Counted from the stretch's first letter, positions 1-11,933 are shown. The stretch is DNA of 64,000 nucleotides from Metallyticus violacea (GCA_030762175.1 CM060831.1:68531001-68595000), one strand, 5' to 3'. Numbers and translations are program-made. Notes: generated from the letters alone by a model not told the origin.

Positions 1-542
1 ATTGTGAATTAATGATGAAAATGATGGAAATGAATGTTCATAGAATAAATCGGATGCCGAACAGTATATAATCAGCCACAAAAGGAAGAAGGATCTGGGA
101 GGCGTGTAAAAGAGCTGTGTTTGGCTGAGCTTACGTTTTATAAGGAAAATAATTAACTACCCATGATTATGCTAAATTAATATCAGTAGTTGTCACACAC
201 GGAGAGAAGAATTTTTATAAATCGGAATTAAGTTGTAACCCATTCGTGAGATATAAAAAAAAAAAATAAAGAAAAACACTCTTCCACCTATAATAATATT
301 AGTTATCAAATACCATCACAATTACGCCAATCTAACGCGCACCTTTTTGTCTAAATGCTGTCTTCAAAATTGTGGTGTTCATTAGATTGGAGTTAAAATC
401 CGTTCCCTTCCGTAGTTCGCTAGTAATTTTATTCATATTTATAGTTTATTACGTCATAATGCATTGCTAAAATTCTCGATCCGTTACATTTATTGTTGAC
501 ACGTTATTGCACAGAGCGTTTCATTAGCAGGTTAGTAACGAA
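1..542. other. AT-rich sequence, nothing recognised
   Basis: No reading frame of useful length, no repeat shared with the rest of the window and no RNA-like structure was seen. A short A-run lies near 249-263. It forms the left flank of the pogo-type transposase relic that begins at about 543. Confidence 0.5.
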
Positions 543-1080
543 ATGGAGGACAAATAGAGAAGAACATTTTATGCTGCTACTTTCAAGCGTAAAGTAATTC
601 TTTATGCTGAAAAGAATGTAACAGAAAGGCAGGAAAAGAACTCAATGTAACCGAGAGCAACAGAAATTAGCATTATTTACAACTAAAGCTAGTAGGAAGA
701 AATTCACGGTCCTTGCAAAGGAAGACAAAAGTTTTGGAATTCGTACATTAAAGCAGGAAGAAAGGCAACCTGTGACTAATGACACCATAAGAAATAGCGA
801 AAGAGAAGGCTGAAGATTTTAGTATACCGAAACAAGAGTTTAAGTCTAGCCGTGGGTGGGTGGATCGTTTTACGAAGCGGGCGGGCTTATCTCTAAGACG
901 CCGGACAACAATATGCCAAAAGCTTCCTGCAGATTTTTATGATTTTAAGTTCACATTTGGAGTTGGCATCACATTCAATGGCGCATTAGAGTTGCGTAAA
1001 TTATTTATAGTGAGGTCCTTGATAATATACCACGTAGATATATGTGTCGCTTATGCCGAGAAATAAAATTTCACAATAAC
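543..1080 (+). pseudogene. pogo/Tigger-type transposase relic (CENP-B-like DNA-binding half)
   Basis: This is the N-terminal, DNA-binding half of a pogo/Tigger transposase, a Tc1/mariner-superfamily cut-and-paste enzyme whose first half is related to CENP-B. Reading from 543 with frameshifts gives KRKVILYAEKN, then QKLALFTTKASRK (about 660-695), then SRGWVDRF and AGLSLRRRTT followed by CQKLPADFYDF (about 845-945). These match the family pattern of a first helix-turn-helix, a basic linker and a second helix-turn-helix. Stops occur at 555 and in the linker. After about 945 the frame stays open to 1065 but the D-D-D catalytic core is not recognisable. It is a dead 5' fragment; terminal inverted repeats were not found. 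Confidence 0.75.
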
Positions 1081-1306
1081 ATTCGTTATTCTAGCGATGA
1101 GAAATGCTACGTATATTCGCCGAACGCTATACCAGATGCATACCTTTTTTTAAAGTAATTTAAATTTCGATTTAGATACCCTATATTCCAATCGATTACT
1201 CTCCCATTATCTTATTCTTAATTTAGTAATCTTCTAAGAAAAGAATTTGGACGTTTTTAAACTTAGGAAGAACTTCAGTTGTCAGTATTCACATAATTCA
1301 AAAGTT
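1081..1306. other. AT-rich gap, nothing recognised
   Basis: AT-rich DNA between the pogo relic and a SINE fragment. The missing catalytic half of the pogo transposase is not visible here. Confidence 0.45.
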
Positions 1307-1471
1307 CTGGGTTCCATGTTATAGATTTACAGCATGTAAAAGAACCTCAAGCCTGAAAGAAGAGGCTTCTGAGCAAAATTAATTGGCTGTTTCACATCCT
1401 GAATTTAATAGGACGCTGATGACCTGAGATATTAAAGAGCGTTCATAAATAAACCAAATAAATGAATAAAC
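1307..1471 (+). repeat. SINE family A, 5'-truncated copy
   Basis: This is the 3' half of the tRNA-derived SINE called family A here. Shared landmarks in order are GGTTCCATG, AAAAGAACCTCAAGCCTGAAAG, a GAGGCTTCTGAGCAAAAT block, the GACGCTGATGACCTGAGAT block and the tail CATAAATAAAC. The tRNA-like head with its A and B boxes is missing. That fits the 5' truncation usual for LINE-mobilised elements, or later decay. No target-site duplication was found. Confidence 0.8.
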
Positions 1472-2132
1472 AAAGCATCTTATTAAAAAGAAGGTATGGT
1501 TTTACATTCGCCATCACTGGGATTTGCAATACAGTAACTCTCAAAACCCTTTAATGCTAAAGGAATTTAAAATTTATCCAATTTTTCTGTTGTCTTTCGG
1601 ACACTTTAAAGGTTGCATATAGAGTTTGTTTTCTATCAGAATGTCATTGTATTTTTAAATTAACTTCCAGAAATTATAACTAGGTATTTTAGGATAATTG
1701 TAACTTAATAAGTTTAAAGGAAACTAAATGTATGATAACTCTATATTTGTATCCTCCAGTTATCATAAAACCGAGGCAAATCATTCCAGTTTACTGCCGC
1801 CAGCCACGTCATGAAGATATAAGTAAGAAGAATATAAATAAGAAATAAATTTTTAAAATTCGTTCTAGTTCTTCATCACGATGCGGCTGGACCCGGGACT
1901 TGCTAAATCCATTTATATAAAAAAACATCCTACCAAAAATGAAATAAAAACAGGAAAACACAAACCGTCTTAGATTCAACTGTACAATTTCAATAATATA
2001 AATAATAGCTACCTACACTCGTGTTGGCCGTCATTAAGATGGTCCTTTCTGGAGCTGATGGTATAATATTCTCTCTTTCTGACCTCCCAAGCTAGACTCT
2101 CGGGGGGAGGGGGTGTTGAAATTCAGTACATC
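1472..2132. other. Non-coding AT-rich stretch
   Basis: No recognisable gene or repeat. A short G-rich run (GGGGGGAGGGGG at about 2102) lies just before the mariner element that starts at 2133. Confidence 0.5.
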
Positions 2133-3140
2133 TACGAGGGCTATTTTTTTCAATCTCCGCTCGCTCTGCTACGTGACCAGACAAGCACAAGTAGGATCTG
2201 CGCACTGTGCTACTGCACTACTACCCCATCATAACATCCGCCAAGGCCAAGTTCAACACATCATTTGGAGCTGAGTCACAGAAACTTCAACATGGCCGGC
2301 ATTGATTCCCTCCGCTGAGTGCGACTTGCAAAGTGTCATTCGTTTTCTGCAGGTAGAAGGAAGTAATGCAGCAGAAATTCATCGCAAATGAGCCTAGTTT
2401 ATGGTACAAACTTTATGAGTGAGGGTGTTGTGTGTAAATGGCGTAGGAACTTTAAAGAAAGCCGAGCTGATGTTCATGTTGAAGGTGGACAAGGACGCAG
2501 ATCTGTCGCTAGTGAAGATCTTGTTAAGCGAATCGACCAAATGGTTCGAGAGATACAGAGGTTTGCCATAAGTGAGTTGTGAGTTGTATGTGAAATTTCC
2601 GAACATTTTAAGGTCAACTCTGTATGCGATTGCTACAGATCACCTAGGCAGTCGAAAACTTTGTGCACGCTGGGTTTCCAAAAAATCTCCATACTCTGCC
2701 GGCAACCTTCTATGAAGAGGGTAATGGAAAGCTCGTCTATCGATATTTTGATTTGTTTTATGTACGGACGCTCTTTAACATCTCAGGTCATCAGCGTCCC
2801 ATTCAATTCAAGACTTGAAACGGCCGGTAAATTTTGCTCAGGGGCGTCTTCTTTCAGGCTTAAGGTTTTTTTCGTGCCGTAAATGTACGACATGGGACCC
2901 ATGACTTTACTTCCCCTTCGAAGGAAGCCATACTTAAGATTTTTACGCCTGAAAAATTCCATCGACCCTGGCCGGGATAGAACTCACGATCTTGGATTTA
3001 CAGTTTTAAGTAGGACCGACATCTATCGATATGACAAATGTCTTAATCTTCACGACGACTAAGTGAAAAAGTAACTGTGACTGTACTTGGCTCCTGTAAT
3101 TAAACCATTTTGGGATTCTTTATTTAAAAAAAATCCCGTA
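2133..3140 (+). mobile_element. Mariner element with the catalytic core deleted, carrying a nested SINE
   Basis: A whole mariner-type element bounded by degenerate inverted ends: TACGAGGGCTATTTTTTTC at 2133, and at the right end the reverse of TACGGGATTTTTTTT, ending at 3140. Both start with the TA target dinucleotide. From about 2296 the transposase N-terminus reads CDLQSVIRFLQVEGSNAAEIHR, then LVYGTNFMSEGVV and VEGGQGRRSVASEDLVKRID, typical of mariner helix-turn-helix domains. Soon after LCARWVSKK (about 2665-2690) the reading passes directly to TFYEEGNGKLVYRY, the extreme C-terminus, which continues after the nested SINE as DKCLNLHDD. Roughly 200 catalytic residues are therefore missing. 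The element could only ever have been mobilised in trans. Confidence 0.85.
2747..3021 (-). repeat. SINE family A, full-length copy nested in a mariner
   Basis: A full-length family-A SINE on the minus strand, with its tRNA-like head at the high-coordinate end and its tail (reverse of CATAAAACAAATC) at the low end. It is flanked by a perfect 11-bp target-site duplication, TCTATCGATAT, at 2736-2746 and 3022-3032. The duplication falls inside the mariner codons for V-Y-R-Y, and removing the SINE restores the C-terminal reading into DKCLN. This shows the SINE arrived after the mariner. The B box is decayed (GGGATAGAACTC on the + strand), so polymerase III promotion is doubtful. Confidence 0.92.
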
Positions 3141-4679
3141 CATACATTATGGCATGCGCAGATAGTTTCCCCAAAGTTAAACATCCATCTGTCATATGAA
3201 ACAATGAACCTACCTTCTATTCCACGTGGTCAACAATATGCACTCTCATAATACATTGTTAACTTCCCGTATTATTCAACATTTAGGATACACTAGGAGC
3301 GAATTTTCAAGGTTCCATATTTTTATATAAACGTTTATTGTGATTTCATTGCTATTAAGTTAATACGTGTAGCAAATTTCATTCAAATTGGATAAATACC
3401 TTACGAGCTGTAAATTATATCATAAATTTTATTACATAAATATGTCGCATAGTGAAAATGTCCAATGCCGCTCATAAGTTGATAAAATTGGTTGCTATTT
3501 TGGCAATTGAAGCTTTGAACCACATAAAAAGCATACAGAAACATATTTTAAATAAATTTTCTGGGTGAACAGTGATACTTTTTTAAATCTGTAAGACATA
3601 TTAATCTTTATAATTAATCATTTTTTCATAGAAAATATTTTTCAAAATTATTATTGGTATGTTTTTTCTCCTGTAGAATATTACAATGGATATTTCTGCA
3701 CATTTTGAGAAATATCAAATGAATGTAATAAAAAACTGTTACGAGTGGGACATTTTAAAATGTGAAAATGAAGTTTTGATGATAAACACTGTTTTATTAG
3801 ATTTTTAAACTATTTTAGCCAAAATCTCACTCCCAGAGACCCTTAATATTTAAGTCACCTTTCATGTGCCACAATATGGAGAAATTCCGATGTCGCATTT
3901 GGGCAGTTCCATTTAACAATGGTTATAGAAACAAGACAGAAATAGAGTCTCTGCGTAGATACATTAGTTTACTATTACAAGTACAAAATTATAATATAAA
4001 ATGTTCTTCGAATGTGTACCTAAATTAGGGCCCATTTTACACTTTATTATCCCTATCACGACTTTAGTTTGCATCTTTAACCCAATATTAATTACATTCA
4101 AAATAGATTTTATTTCCGCTCTAATAACTTCGCTGCTCTGATCTGAAAAATTCCCAAAAATGCCGATAAATAAATTCAATGAAACACATAGATTTAACAT
4201 CTTTTTTCCTCTCAAGATTTCTCAGATGCACGCAATTCAGAATGTTCTCGTTGAGGAACCAGTTTGTCCTCTTTCGGTTCACCAGCGTTTGATTATGAAA
4301 CGGGGCTCGTACACGACGAGAATATTGCAGACTAAATCCAGCGCGGATAGAAATACGAAAAAGCTGCCTTTACCCTTCTCTTTAAAGCCGACCTATCAAA
4401 CCCGGGAGTGAACTTGAAGTAATTTAATCCAGATGTGCTCACATTGTATATTCGCATTTTTTTCAGAAGTTGCTTACTAATATTTTTAAATGTAATGTTT
4501 AATATATCAAGATTGAATAGTGTAATTATGTTTTAAATTGCGCATGGGCATCGATAACTAGTAGGGAAACAGTACTAATATGTATTAACTTCTAGATTAG
4601 GTTAGCGCATGCGCATACAAGCATCTAAAAGAATTGAACTAGCTGGGGATAAGTGAAAGATTATCGTCTTCACAAAACC
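3141..4679. other. AT-rich stretch with no recognisable gene
   Basis: About 1.5 kb of AT-rich DNA. Two overlapping 83-codon frames (3964-4215 minus, 4160-4411 plus) resemble nothing I know and are of the length expected by chance. A short palindrome-like GCGCATGCGCAT occurs near 4605. No repeat shared with other parts of the window was found. Confidence 0.45.
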
Positions 4680-5612
4680 CTTATCTGGTGCATATCTTGC
4701 GTGTTAAGTTAATAATTGCAACTATAACTTCTGCTCCGCTGTGTTGAATAGTTCAGGTATAGTTGCATAAAGAAGACTATATGTAGAAGATTGTAACATG
4801 TTCAAAATGGAGTATTTAGCTATTATTAAGTTCTTCACAAAAGGACTTACTCTAAATGAAATTAACCAGAGATTGGACGAGTATATGGGCAAGCACTTAC
4901 CTCTTTTTTACCGTAAAAGAATGGGCCAAACTTTTTCAACTGGATCGAGAAAGCTTGAAGACGAAGAGCGTGCAGGTCGGCCCTTGGAGGTGCTCACTCC
5001 TTAAAACATCGCCCTTGTGCAAGGAGAAATTATGGAAGACTGGCGGCTCAACGTTACAGAAATAGCAGCAAGGTTGTTTTTCTAAAACAACAGTCCTTCG
5101 AATTATTCATGAACTTTCGAACATGAATAAGGTTAGTGCAAGATGGGTGCCTAGATTTCTTTCCTAAATCCAAAAGCAGCAACGAGTCATCTGTTGTCAG
5201 GCATTTTTGGAGCTCTGCCGTGGCAACGAGAGAGAAGTCCTGCAAAACATTATTACAGGAGATGAAACTATAGTCCTCTACTATGATTCCTTGTCCAAAT
5301 GGAGTCGCGTAAACCTGGGAAAGCACCGCCTCAAAAGGCCAGGTCACTCAGTCAACCAAGAAGATGATGGCCACAATATTTTGGGACTGTGAAGAAATGC
5401 TCTTCATTGACTTCAAGGAGAGGAACACCACAGTAAATGGGGAGTACTATGCTGACCTACTGCACAGACTACATGCTTCCATCAAAGAGAAAAGGCGAGG
5501 AAAGCTGAGTGGTCATGTGCGCCTTCTTCACGACAACGCTCCTGTGCACACAGCTCTTGTTACAAAGGAAGCTGTGAAGAAATGTAGCTTCAAGGAGATC
5601 GACTATTTAACT
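4680..5612 (+). pseudogene. Mariner transposase relic, 3'-truncated (sister of the copy at 41.5-42.8 kb)
   Basis: The left end starts CTTATCTGGTGCATAT at 4680, the same outer sequence as the copy at 42773. The transposase starts at about 4798 (MFKMEYLAIIKFFTKGL) and shows the mariner helix-turn-helix, then EDEERAGRPLE, MEDWRLNVTEIAARL, a decayed ARW linker, and GDE from the first catalytic motif at about 5258-5266. HDNAPVHTALVTKEA, the second catalytic motif, lies at 5531-5575. Homology stops at about 5612, just before the PPYSPDL motif, so the third catalytic aspartate and the right inverted repeat are gone. Several frameshifts and stops interrupt the reading. Confidence 0.87.
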
Positions 5613-6894
5613 GCAAATGACAGCGCACTACATATCCGATTTATTGAAATTATTGTTTTAAAAAGCAGTTTATCGCGAGAAACGAATGTTCTTTAAACTA
5701 ATTTAATTCGCAGTTTCATGATTTCACGAAGATTGTATTTTGTGGAGGTGTATGCATGCTATTGCTTAAGTAATTTACAAAATGTAGGCATGATATGAGT
5801 ATTTCAATATTTCTGGAACTATTATTTACATAAACATTGTAACAGAAATAAATATTAATGAAAGGGAAGTCAATAAACATAAAGCCTTTTATCGTTCTGC
5901 TAATATGCCTTTTAGTGCACCATAACACACTGAATCATTTATTTTCCCTTGCGGTGCACTCTTAGGGAAAGAATAAAAGGATGTTTCAAAAATAGGAAAT
6001 AATGATTTTGAAATTAAATGAATATAAGTTTAGATTCCAAAAATAAAATTGAACATGTAATTTTACTGTCAATTTTCATCACCGAAAGCACTGCTATGCC
6101 TTTTCATTCAGCGCGTCGCTTCTTAGAGACTGGAATTCTTTTTCTCCTGAAATCAGAGGTTGCTGGACAGTAATATAATTTAAGCTTAGGTTTAAAAGTT
6201 ATATCTATCTCTTACTAAATTACAGAAGATGCAGGCTGTATCATTTTCATCATCTGATGTTTCCAAGTTATCGTAATTTTTCATTCTTCTTTCTTTTTCT
6301 TTTGTATCTAATTTTTTTGTTCATTTTCCATCCATTGTCACTTAAAATTATTTTCCTTTTTTGAAGCATTCAATTCTTTTTTATACAGAAAGCTGGTAAG
6401 ATCTGATGCTTTACACTGTCGACGGTTCTACATCACTCCCGTATTCCTGTTTCCTCGGTATTGTCCTTAGGAAATGATGTTTAAGTGCAACAAAAGTAAC
6501 AAAATTTTAAATATTATTTTAGAAAGTACAAGATTTAAGTTGAAAGAACTCGAATTTCATTAATTGTTAATTTTTTATTATGTAATTAGCATATAGAAGT
6601 GATTAATTAAATTAGTATCTTCTACAAATTAATGTTATATTTATTTTCCTAATGACATGATTTTAAAATAATTATATTTCTTCGTAGCTTCTTCCTTCAC
6701 AGAGTTCATTTCTGGATTTCTTCACCCTAGCCTCTAACGTAAAAAGAGGGATGCCAAATGATTTTGACACCTTCAAATATGAACTAAAACTCCCTGCAAG
6801 GCATTTATCACACTCCTGGCTCCAAGATTATCGGTTGATAAAGGAATGGACTTAGGCGTAAAAAAGCCTTTCACGCCGGATCACTAGTAATACA
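5613..6894. other. AT-rich stretch, nothing recognised
   Basis: No recognisable coding sequence or repeat. The sequence becomes less AT-rich from about 6720 (SNVKRGMPNDFDTFKYEL in one + frame near 6735-6790), which I could not assign. It leads into the GC-rich island at 6895. Confidence 0.4.
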
Positions 6895-7380
6895 AATTAT
6901 TGCTATTAAGAAGGAATGTTGATGGGGGTCGGGAATTAGGCTGTATGGGTGCTGCGATGAATACTTTTGGCCCGCTGCTCGCAGGTTTCACCACGGCTGC
7001 TTCCGACCGCCCCCACTCTTCTTCGATGAGACTCTCTCGAAGGCGTTTCACAGTTATTGAGTGTAACGGGGTTCCGAAGGTGACGACAAACGACGCTTCG
7101 TTGGTGATATATTTTATTCTTCTAACGCGAATATCCGGGTGAACTCACGTTTTCTATCGAACCACAGCAAGGTAATCTTGGCAAAGTGTATATTTATTGC
7201 GACACCAAACGGTGCCGGTACTTGGTACTTAGACCACTCTTCCGCTCATCTCTGCGATACGACAGCCACACATAACTGGGCCTGGAAAATTCTGAGACTG
7301 CCCCCGTTTTGGGAAACATCTAGCCCTTTTGAACACAATATCAAACGACGCGAAATACTCCCGCCAACTTTGTGCTAACG
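6895..7380. other. GC- and CpG-rich island, unassigned
   Basis: A block clearly richer in G, C and CpG than its surroundings. Two + strand frames run end to start: 6900-7142 (80 codons) and 7139-7378 (79 codons, starting 4 bases before the first stop ends). I recognise no motif in either frame or on the minus strand. Possibilities are an LTR or coding scrap of a retroelement, or a host exon or promoter region. The frames are not convincing as real proteins, because open frames lengthen by chance in GC-rich DNA. Confidence 0.35.
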
Positions 7381-9240
7381 TGTCTGATAGATGAGTGCTT
7401 ACCTCACTGAATTTTATTTATACTCGCTGGAAAATTTTGTTCAAGCTAAATGCTTCGCTATGCATCAGTAAGATGAATTTAAACCGATTTCATACGTTAC
7501 TGCCAACGACTCAATTTTCTATGACACTGCAACTTTGCCGTGTGTTTGCCCTGAGGCAGAGGCTTTTTTCAACCCTAACTACATACCAAAAGGAATTACC
7601 TTTGCATTGTCTGACTTTTGCCAAGATTTTCTGCGTTTGGAGATAGACAAGAGCTTTCCCTTACCTGGTTACATTTTTACACGTTATTCCTTAAATATTA
7701 TAAAAATTACCCTTTGCGAATGCATTTAAATACTATACAATATTAATTCTACATATGTCATTAAAGTTCCTCCACTGTAAGAAAACGCATAACATATTTG
7801 CACCTAATTACAGAGTTGCTGATTCTTCAATTATAAATATTGATTATTTCATTTATTCTATATTTGACGGGGAGCGAGGAACAGCTTCACGGTTTTATAG
7901 TAAAGTATAGCATGTTAATTTATTTATAAAATGAGGCAAAAGAATACAGCAGTATAATACAGTATACATATGTAAATATTATTAAAATACTAACATCAGG
8001 GTAAACCAGTTACTACTCTGTAGGAATTTCTATCAAGAAAATGTATTCCAGACAAGGAACACAAAGCCAAGCATGTTAAATATTTAGCACAATATAGCTA
8101 AATGTATGACTTAAACGTGAATACACCTACTTTCCAAGTTCACAAGTTCTACAGCTCGTATTAATAGTAATGCAACAAAGAAATATTACAGCAAACTTCG
8201 CAAAACAATATAAGCACTGTCTTAGCTTCACGCCAACACACACTGATTGGTAGACTGTAGGGGAGATTGAAAATGCAATTTAGTAAACATTCCAGCAGAT
8301 GACATTGATCCTGGAGGAAATGTAGGCGGGTCCCCGTTTTATTCTACTTCCCCTAAAAAATAAAACCTACTGGTGGGGTCGTAGACAGAATGGATGGAAG
8401 TGGTTGAACGAGGACGAATGTCTAGACTTTCAAACAATGTTTTTTTCAACAATTTTTTGTGTTAACGTTTCTGCTACATTTGTTTCCTTTGTCAGTCATA
8501 AGAGAGACAAATGATAAAAAATAAATATGATGTTTTGTAAAAGTGCTGTTTTTTGTAGTATTCATTAATTTGTTTTTTATATTTATAACTTAACGCAAAT
8601 TTAGACACATACATTTGTCCTGCATGACTTTCAATTAAAAAATAAAAATGAACAAGTTCAAATTATGGCAGAAAATGCTGTTTAAAAATGTGTTTAATAT
8701 ATATGCTGTCAAAAGCAATTTCGAACACGCGATTTTAGGCAAGAGGAATATTAAGTAGATAATGCAAAGACTCCCTGCGTAGTTCCGAAGAGATAGAAGA
8801 AAAATATTAACATTAGAATTACGAAATGCATTCTACGTAGTCACTTCCATTCAAATAATCAGATTCTTAATCCACAGATTATAATTATCGAGATCCCTTG
8901 CAAGATAACGGAAAGTTTGGTAACTACATTAAAGAAATTTATGCGTGCCTTGCCAAGAAATCCTTTCTCTGTTTACCTGTTTGCAAGCAGCCAACGAGGT
9001 GGTGAACGGAAGCGTTCCCTTCAAAGTTAGTTTATACTGATAATGATGCATCTCTAGTAATAGCACTACTAGCAAAATATTACCTTAAGTCTCATAAAAA
9101 TGCTTGCCTAGAACAGTAGTAGCACTCAGAGCAAGAAGTTTTCTCGCCTGCTCTGCTAATAAATAATACAGAACTTTTATTTGGAAACGTAGTCGTTTAT
9201 CTGCCCTGTTTCTAATCATTTCTGTTCCCCCTCCACTTTA
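7381..9240. other. AT-rich stretch, nothing recognised
   Basis: Nearly 1.9 kb without a recognisable gene, RNA or repeat. Small open frames at 7395-7729 have no known motif. Confidence 0.45.
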
Positions 9241-9850
9241 CCGCCTCTCCGTGAGCTGACGCGAAGTCTTTGTGCCGTACAGGAGTTGAACATTGTAAGA
9301 CCATGTGTTTCAGCGTCATAGTGTGTTAGCGCTGTTATAATGCCAAAAAGTCCTTATACTTTAGCACACAGAATCTTCATGTATGATTCCTATGTGACAG
9401 AAATTGTGACAAGAAGTGAGATGGCGATTTATAGACAGATTCCCTGCTGTTCGTGCGCCTCACAGAGAAACGGTTCGTAATCTTGTGAATATATTTAGGT
9501 AAACGGGATCTGTTCTTGATAAGAAAACGAAAGTAAAACGCCTTATTCTTACTGAGAAAAAATTCGATGACATCGGAGATAAGTTAGAAAGAAGTCCAAA
9601 GAAATATCTGATAAAGGCGTGCCCAGGAATCAGGATTTTCACAAATTTCGACTGGTATGCCACAAAACTTTAATGAGATAACTGTAGTTCAGGAATTGCA
9701 CCGCACGATAATGTGAGTACAGTTAATTTCCGTGTTGCAAAATGTTAATGATCGCTTTATTGACCCACGTTTAATCTTTTTACGGACGAAGCATGGTTTT
9801 TATTTAAACGTGTTTGGTATGCCGTAGAAATACATGCGCTTGAATGCTTC
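9241..9850 (+). pseudogene. DUF4817-type Tc1/mariner-superfamily transposase, N-terminal two thirds, decayed
   Basis: Reading starts at about 9340 (MPKSPYTLAHRIFMYDSYV), the usual N-terminus of an insect transposase lineage with a DUF4817-like helix-turn-helix. After frameshifts it continues FPAVRAPHRETVRNLVN, LDKKTKVKRLILTEKKFDDI and KLERSPKKYL (about 9440-9610). The first catalytic motif is readable as TDEAWFYLN at 9783-9810. Homology then stops, so the second and third catalytic residues are missing. The upstream block 9230-9300 resembles the block before the related copy at 36.6 kb, so it probably belongs to the element. Confidence 0.8.
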
Positions 9851-9939
9851 CCGATGCCAAGCAAATCCATATTAAGCAGCCCACGCGCCCAAAACGAGGA
9901 CTCTGTACACATTCCATTTTCTGAATGCAAGCAACCAAT

Positions 9940-10300
9940 TATAGACTTCGTTCCTCAAAGCTCTGTACTTGGACCATTATTATAGACCAATAATTTGCAG
10001 AAAAATAGTAGTAGCAATGTGTACCCAGTAGACACACAGATACACAGTGTAAACTTTCTTAGAGGAGTCTGGTGAATGCGGCGGGTCACTTGAGAGCATC
10101 TGCATTTCCCATCGACTGTAAAATACAGGTTTGACTAATTACCAATGTGCAGGATGGAAACACTCACCCGGTATATATATTTTCAGTAAAAGTGTGCAGA
10201 AATTAAAACAGGAAATAGATGCTGCTCTGTTAAACATTTTGAGACAGGGAATATGTGATCTGCGAAAACGGCTTAAGGAGATGAGGATTTAAATATTTTT
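9940..10300 (+). pseudogene. Non-LTR retrotransposon reverse-transcriptase fragment
   Basis: At 9945-9987 the frame reads DFVPQSSVLGPLL before a stop. This matches the conserved reverse-transcriptase block usually seen as GVPQGSVLGPLLF in LINEs. Just downstream YPVDTQIHS (about 10023-10050) sits where the catalytic Y-A-D-D-T-x-I box is expected, with the aspartate pair damaged. Later text (KLKQEIDAALLNI, about 10200-10245) is plausible but weak. No further retrotransposon sequence is evident on either side; it is a short dead scrap. Confidence 0.55.
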
Positions 10301-10500
10301 GGGAGAGCCTGAAGTTTAGGCTATCTATGATGCATTATTTTATTTGCCTATTCGTGCACAAAGTGACTCTTATCTTATCGTACAAAGCTTGCTAGGAATC
10401 AACGGCAGAGCCTTTCTTATCATTAAAAGGGCACTACGATGATGCAATACCGAATCGGTTTCGTGGAGTTGACAGATATTCACCGTGTTAATGAGAAATA

Positions 10501-11933
10501 CAGAGAGTTCGCGCCATGCTTGATCCGAGAAAGCGGGTGAGAGGAAGCCAGTGGACCGCGAAGTAAACACCGGCATTATAGATCCGTAATTTCTTGAGTA
10601 TTCTACTCATAAATGTTCATTAATCTATGACATTCACACAATCATACTTTTACTTTACTACTTTGTTAAAGTAGTTGCTCAAAGTGGTGTCTTTCGGCAT
10701 TCATACATTCCCGTCATCTTTTGATGAAATTTACATTCGCATACAAAAGATCTTTTGTAATCCTTCTAATTTCTGCTCTCATGCAATCTTTCATTTCATC
10801 TACAGGATGTGGGTTATTTCTATATACTCTATTTTTTTAGGGTTCCCCACAAATAATAATTGCAATCTATAAAATATGAAAAACCTGCGGGTTATAACAC
10901 TTTAGAAATCATTCTTTCTTCAAAAAAAGATCTTCCTTATAGCCTCCAAAGAATCACGGGCAGTATGAGCTGTAGCAGAATCCTGTTGAAAATATGCATA
11001 TTGTCTCTCATAATCAGTTAATTGTTGAAAAAACTGCGAGTGTTTGCATACGACGCCTCTCCAAATTTACGTATCTTCAAAATATAGACCCTATTATTTG
11101 ATTTACTATTACGGCACACCACACAGCGATCTTTTTATCATGCAAAGAAATTTCGCGAATTGTTCATGGACTTTATGTGCTCCAGAATATACAGTTCTGT
11201 CAACATACGTAACCACATAAATGAAACAACCATGCTTCATCAGAGAAATTCATTAGATGTACACCAACAGTATCGTTACAGAAAAACACTGGATTTTAGT
11301 TGTCATACTGCTGTAATTCTTGGACTTTAGTAACACTCTGTTTCAATTTTAAAAGTTTAGTAGCCGTATGAACTAAAGTTTTCGAAACGCCTACTTCTTG
11401 TGCTACAGGACGTAAAGGTTTATTAGGAGAACGTTCAAGTGATGCCACAATATCACCCAGCTTTTCTTCTGTTAGAACCCTCGTTTAGCACTGCACATTT
11501 TAGAATTCAGCGATCCCATTTCCTTAAATCTATTGAGAAGGTTTCATACTGTACTTCTATTTGGTCGAACACTTGTTGCCATGGATTTCTTTTGATATAA
11601 GTATGGTACATAAATATTCAATGTTGTAGAGTAAATAAATTTAATTTATTGAAACGATCAATTTAATGCACACACAGTACACGCACTTTAAAAGTAATTC
11701 GCAAGAAGTTCACAAGCAAACAAGTCTTCTAACACTTCAAACTGTACAAAGCAACAAGCGGTAACATGGAACCCGCGCAAACACGTGTTCTATTGCCAAC
11801 ATCTCAACTTGTACTAGCATATACCGGAAACATATGGGCTCGCGTAGAAGGAAAATTATGCCGCTGTTTACTTTGCGCTCTACTGGCTTCCTCCCGTCCG
11901 CTTTCTCGGATCAAGCATGACCCGAACTCTCTG
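10501..11933 (-). mobile_element. Complete decayed Tc1/mariner-superfamily element with 76-bp inverted repeats
   Basis: The ends form a terminal inverted repeat: 10501-10576 and 11858-11933 match at 67 of 76 positions by eye. Both begin CAGAGAGTTC. A TA dinucleotide flanks each end (10499-10500 and 11934-11935), the target duplication of this superfamily. The transposase lies on the minus strand between them. With both ends and nearly the whole enzyme preserved, this is the most complete DUF4817-type copy in the window. Despite point decay in the coding region the ends remain similar, so it may still be recognisable to a related transposase. Confidence 0.9.
10666..11640 (-). pseudogene. DUF4817-lineage transposase inside the 10.5-11.9 kb element
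   Basis: Reading from high to low coordinates and crossing frameshifts: TVRNLLNRFKEMGSL-like (one stop), EKLGDIVASLERSPNKPLRP, VAQEVGVSKTLVHTATKLLKL, the first catalytic motif FSDEAWLFHLCGYV (about 11255-11215), IAVWCAVIVNQIIGS, and the second motif FQQDSATAHTA (about 10990-10955). The third reads DCNYYLWG where CDYYLWG or CDFFLWG is expected, so asparagine replaces the last catalytic aspartate. The C-terminus NPHPVDEMKDCMRAEIRRI runs to HHFEQLL and a stop at 10666, with one internal TGA. The N-terminal MPK block seen in sister copies is not recognisable. It is inactive. Confidence 0.85.
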
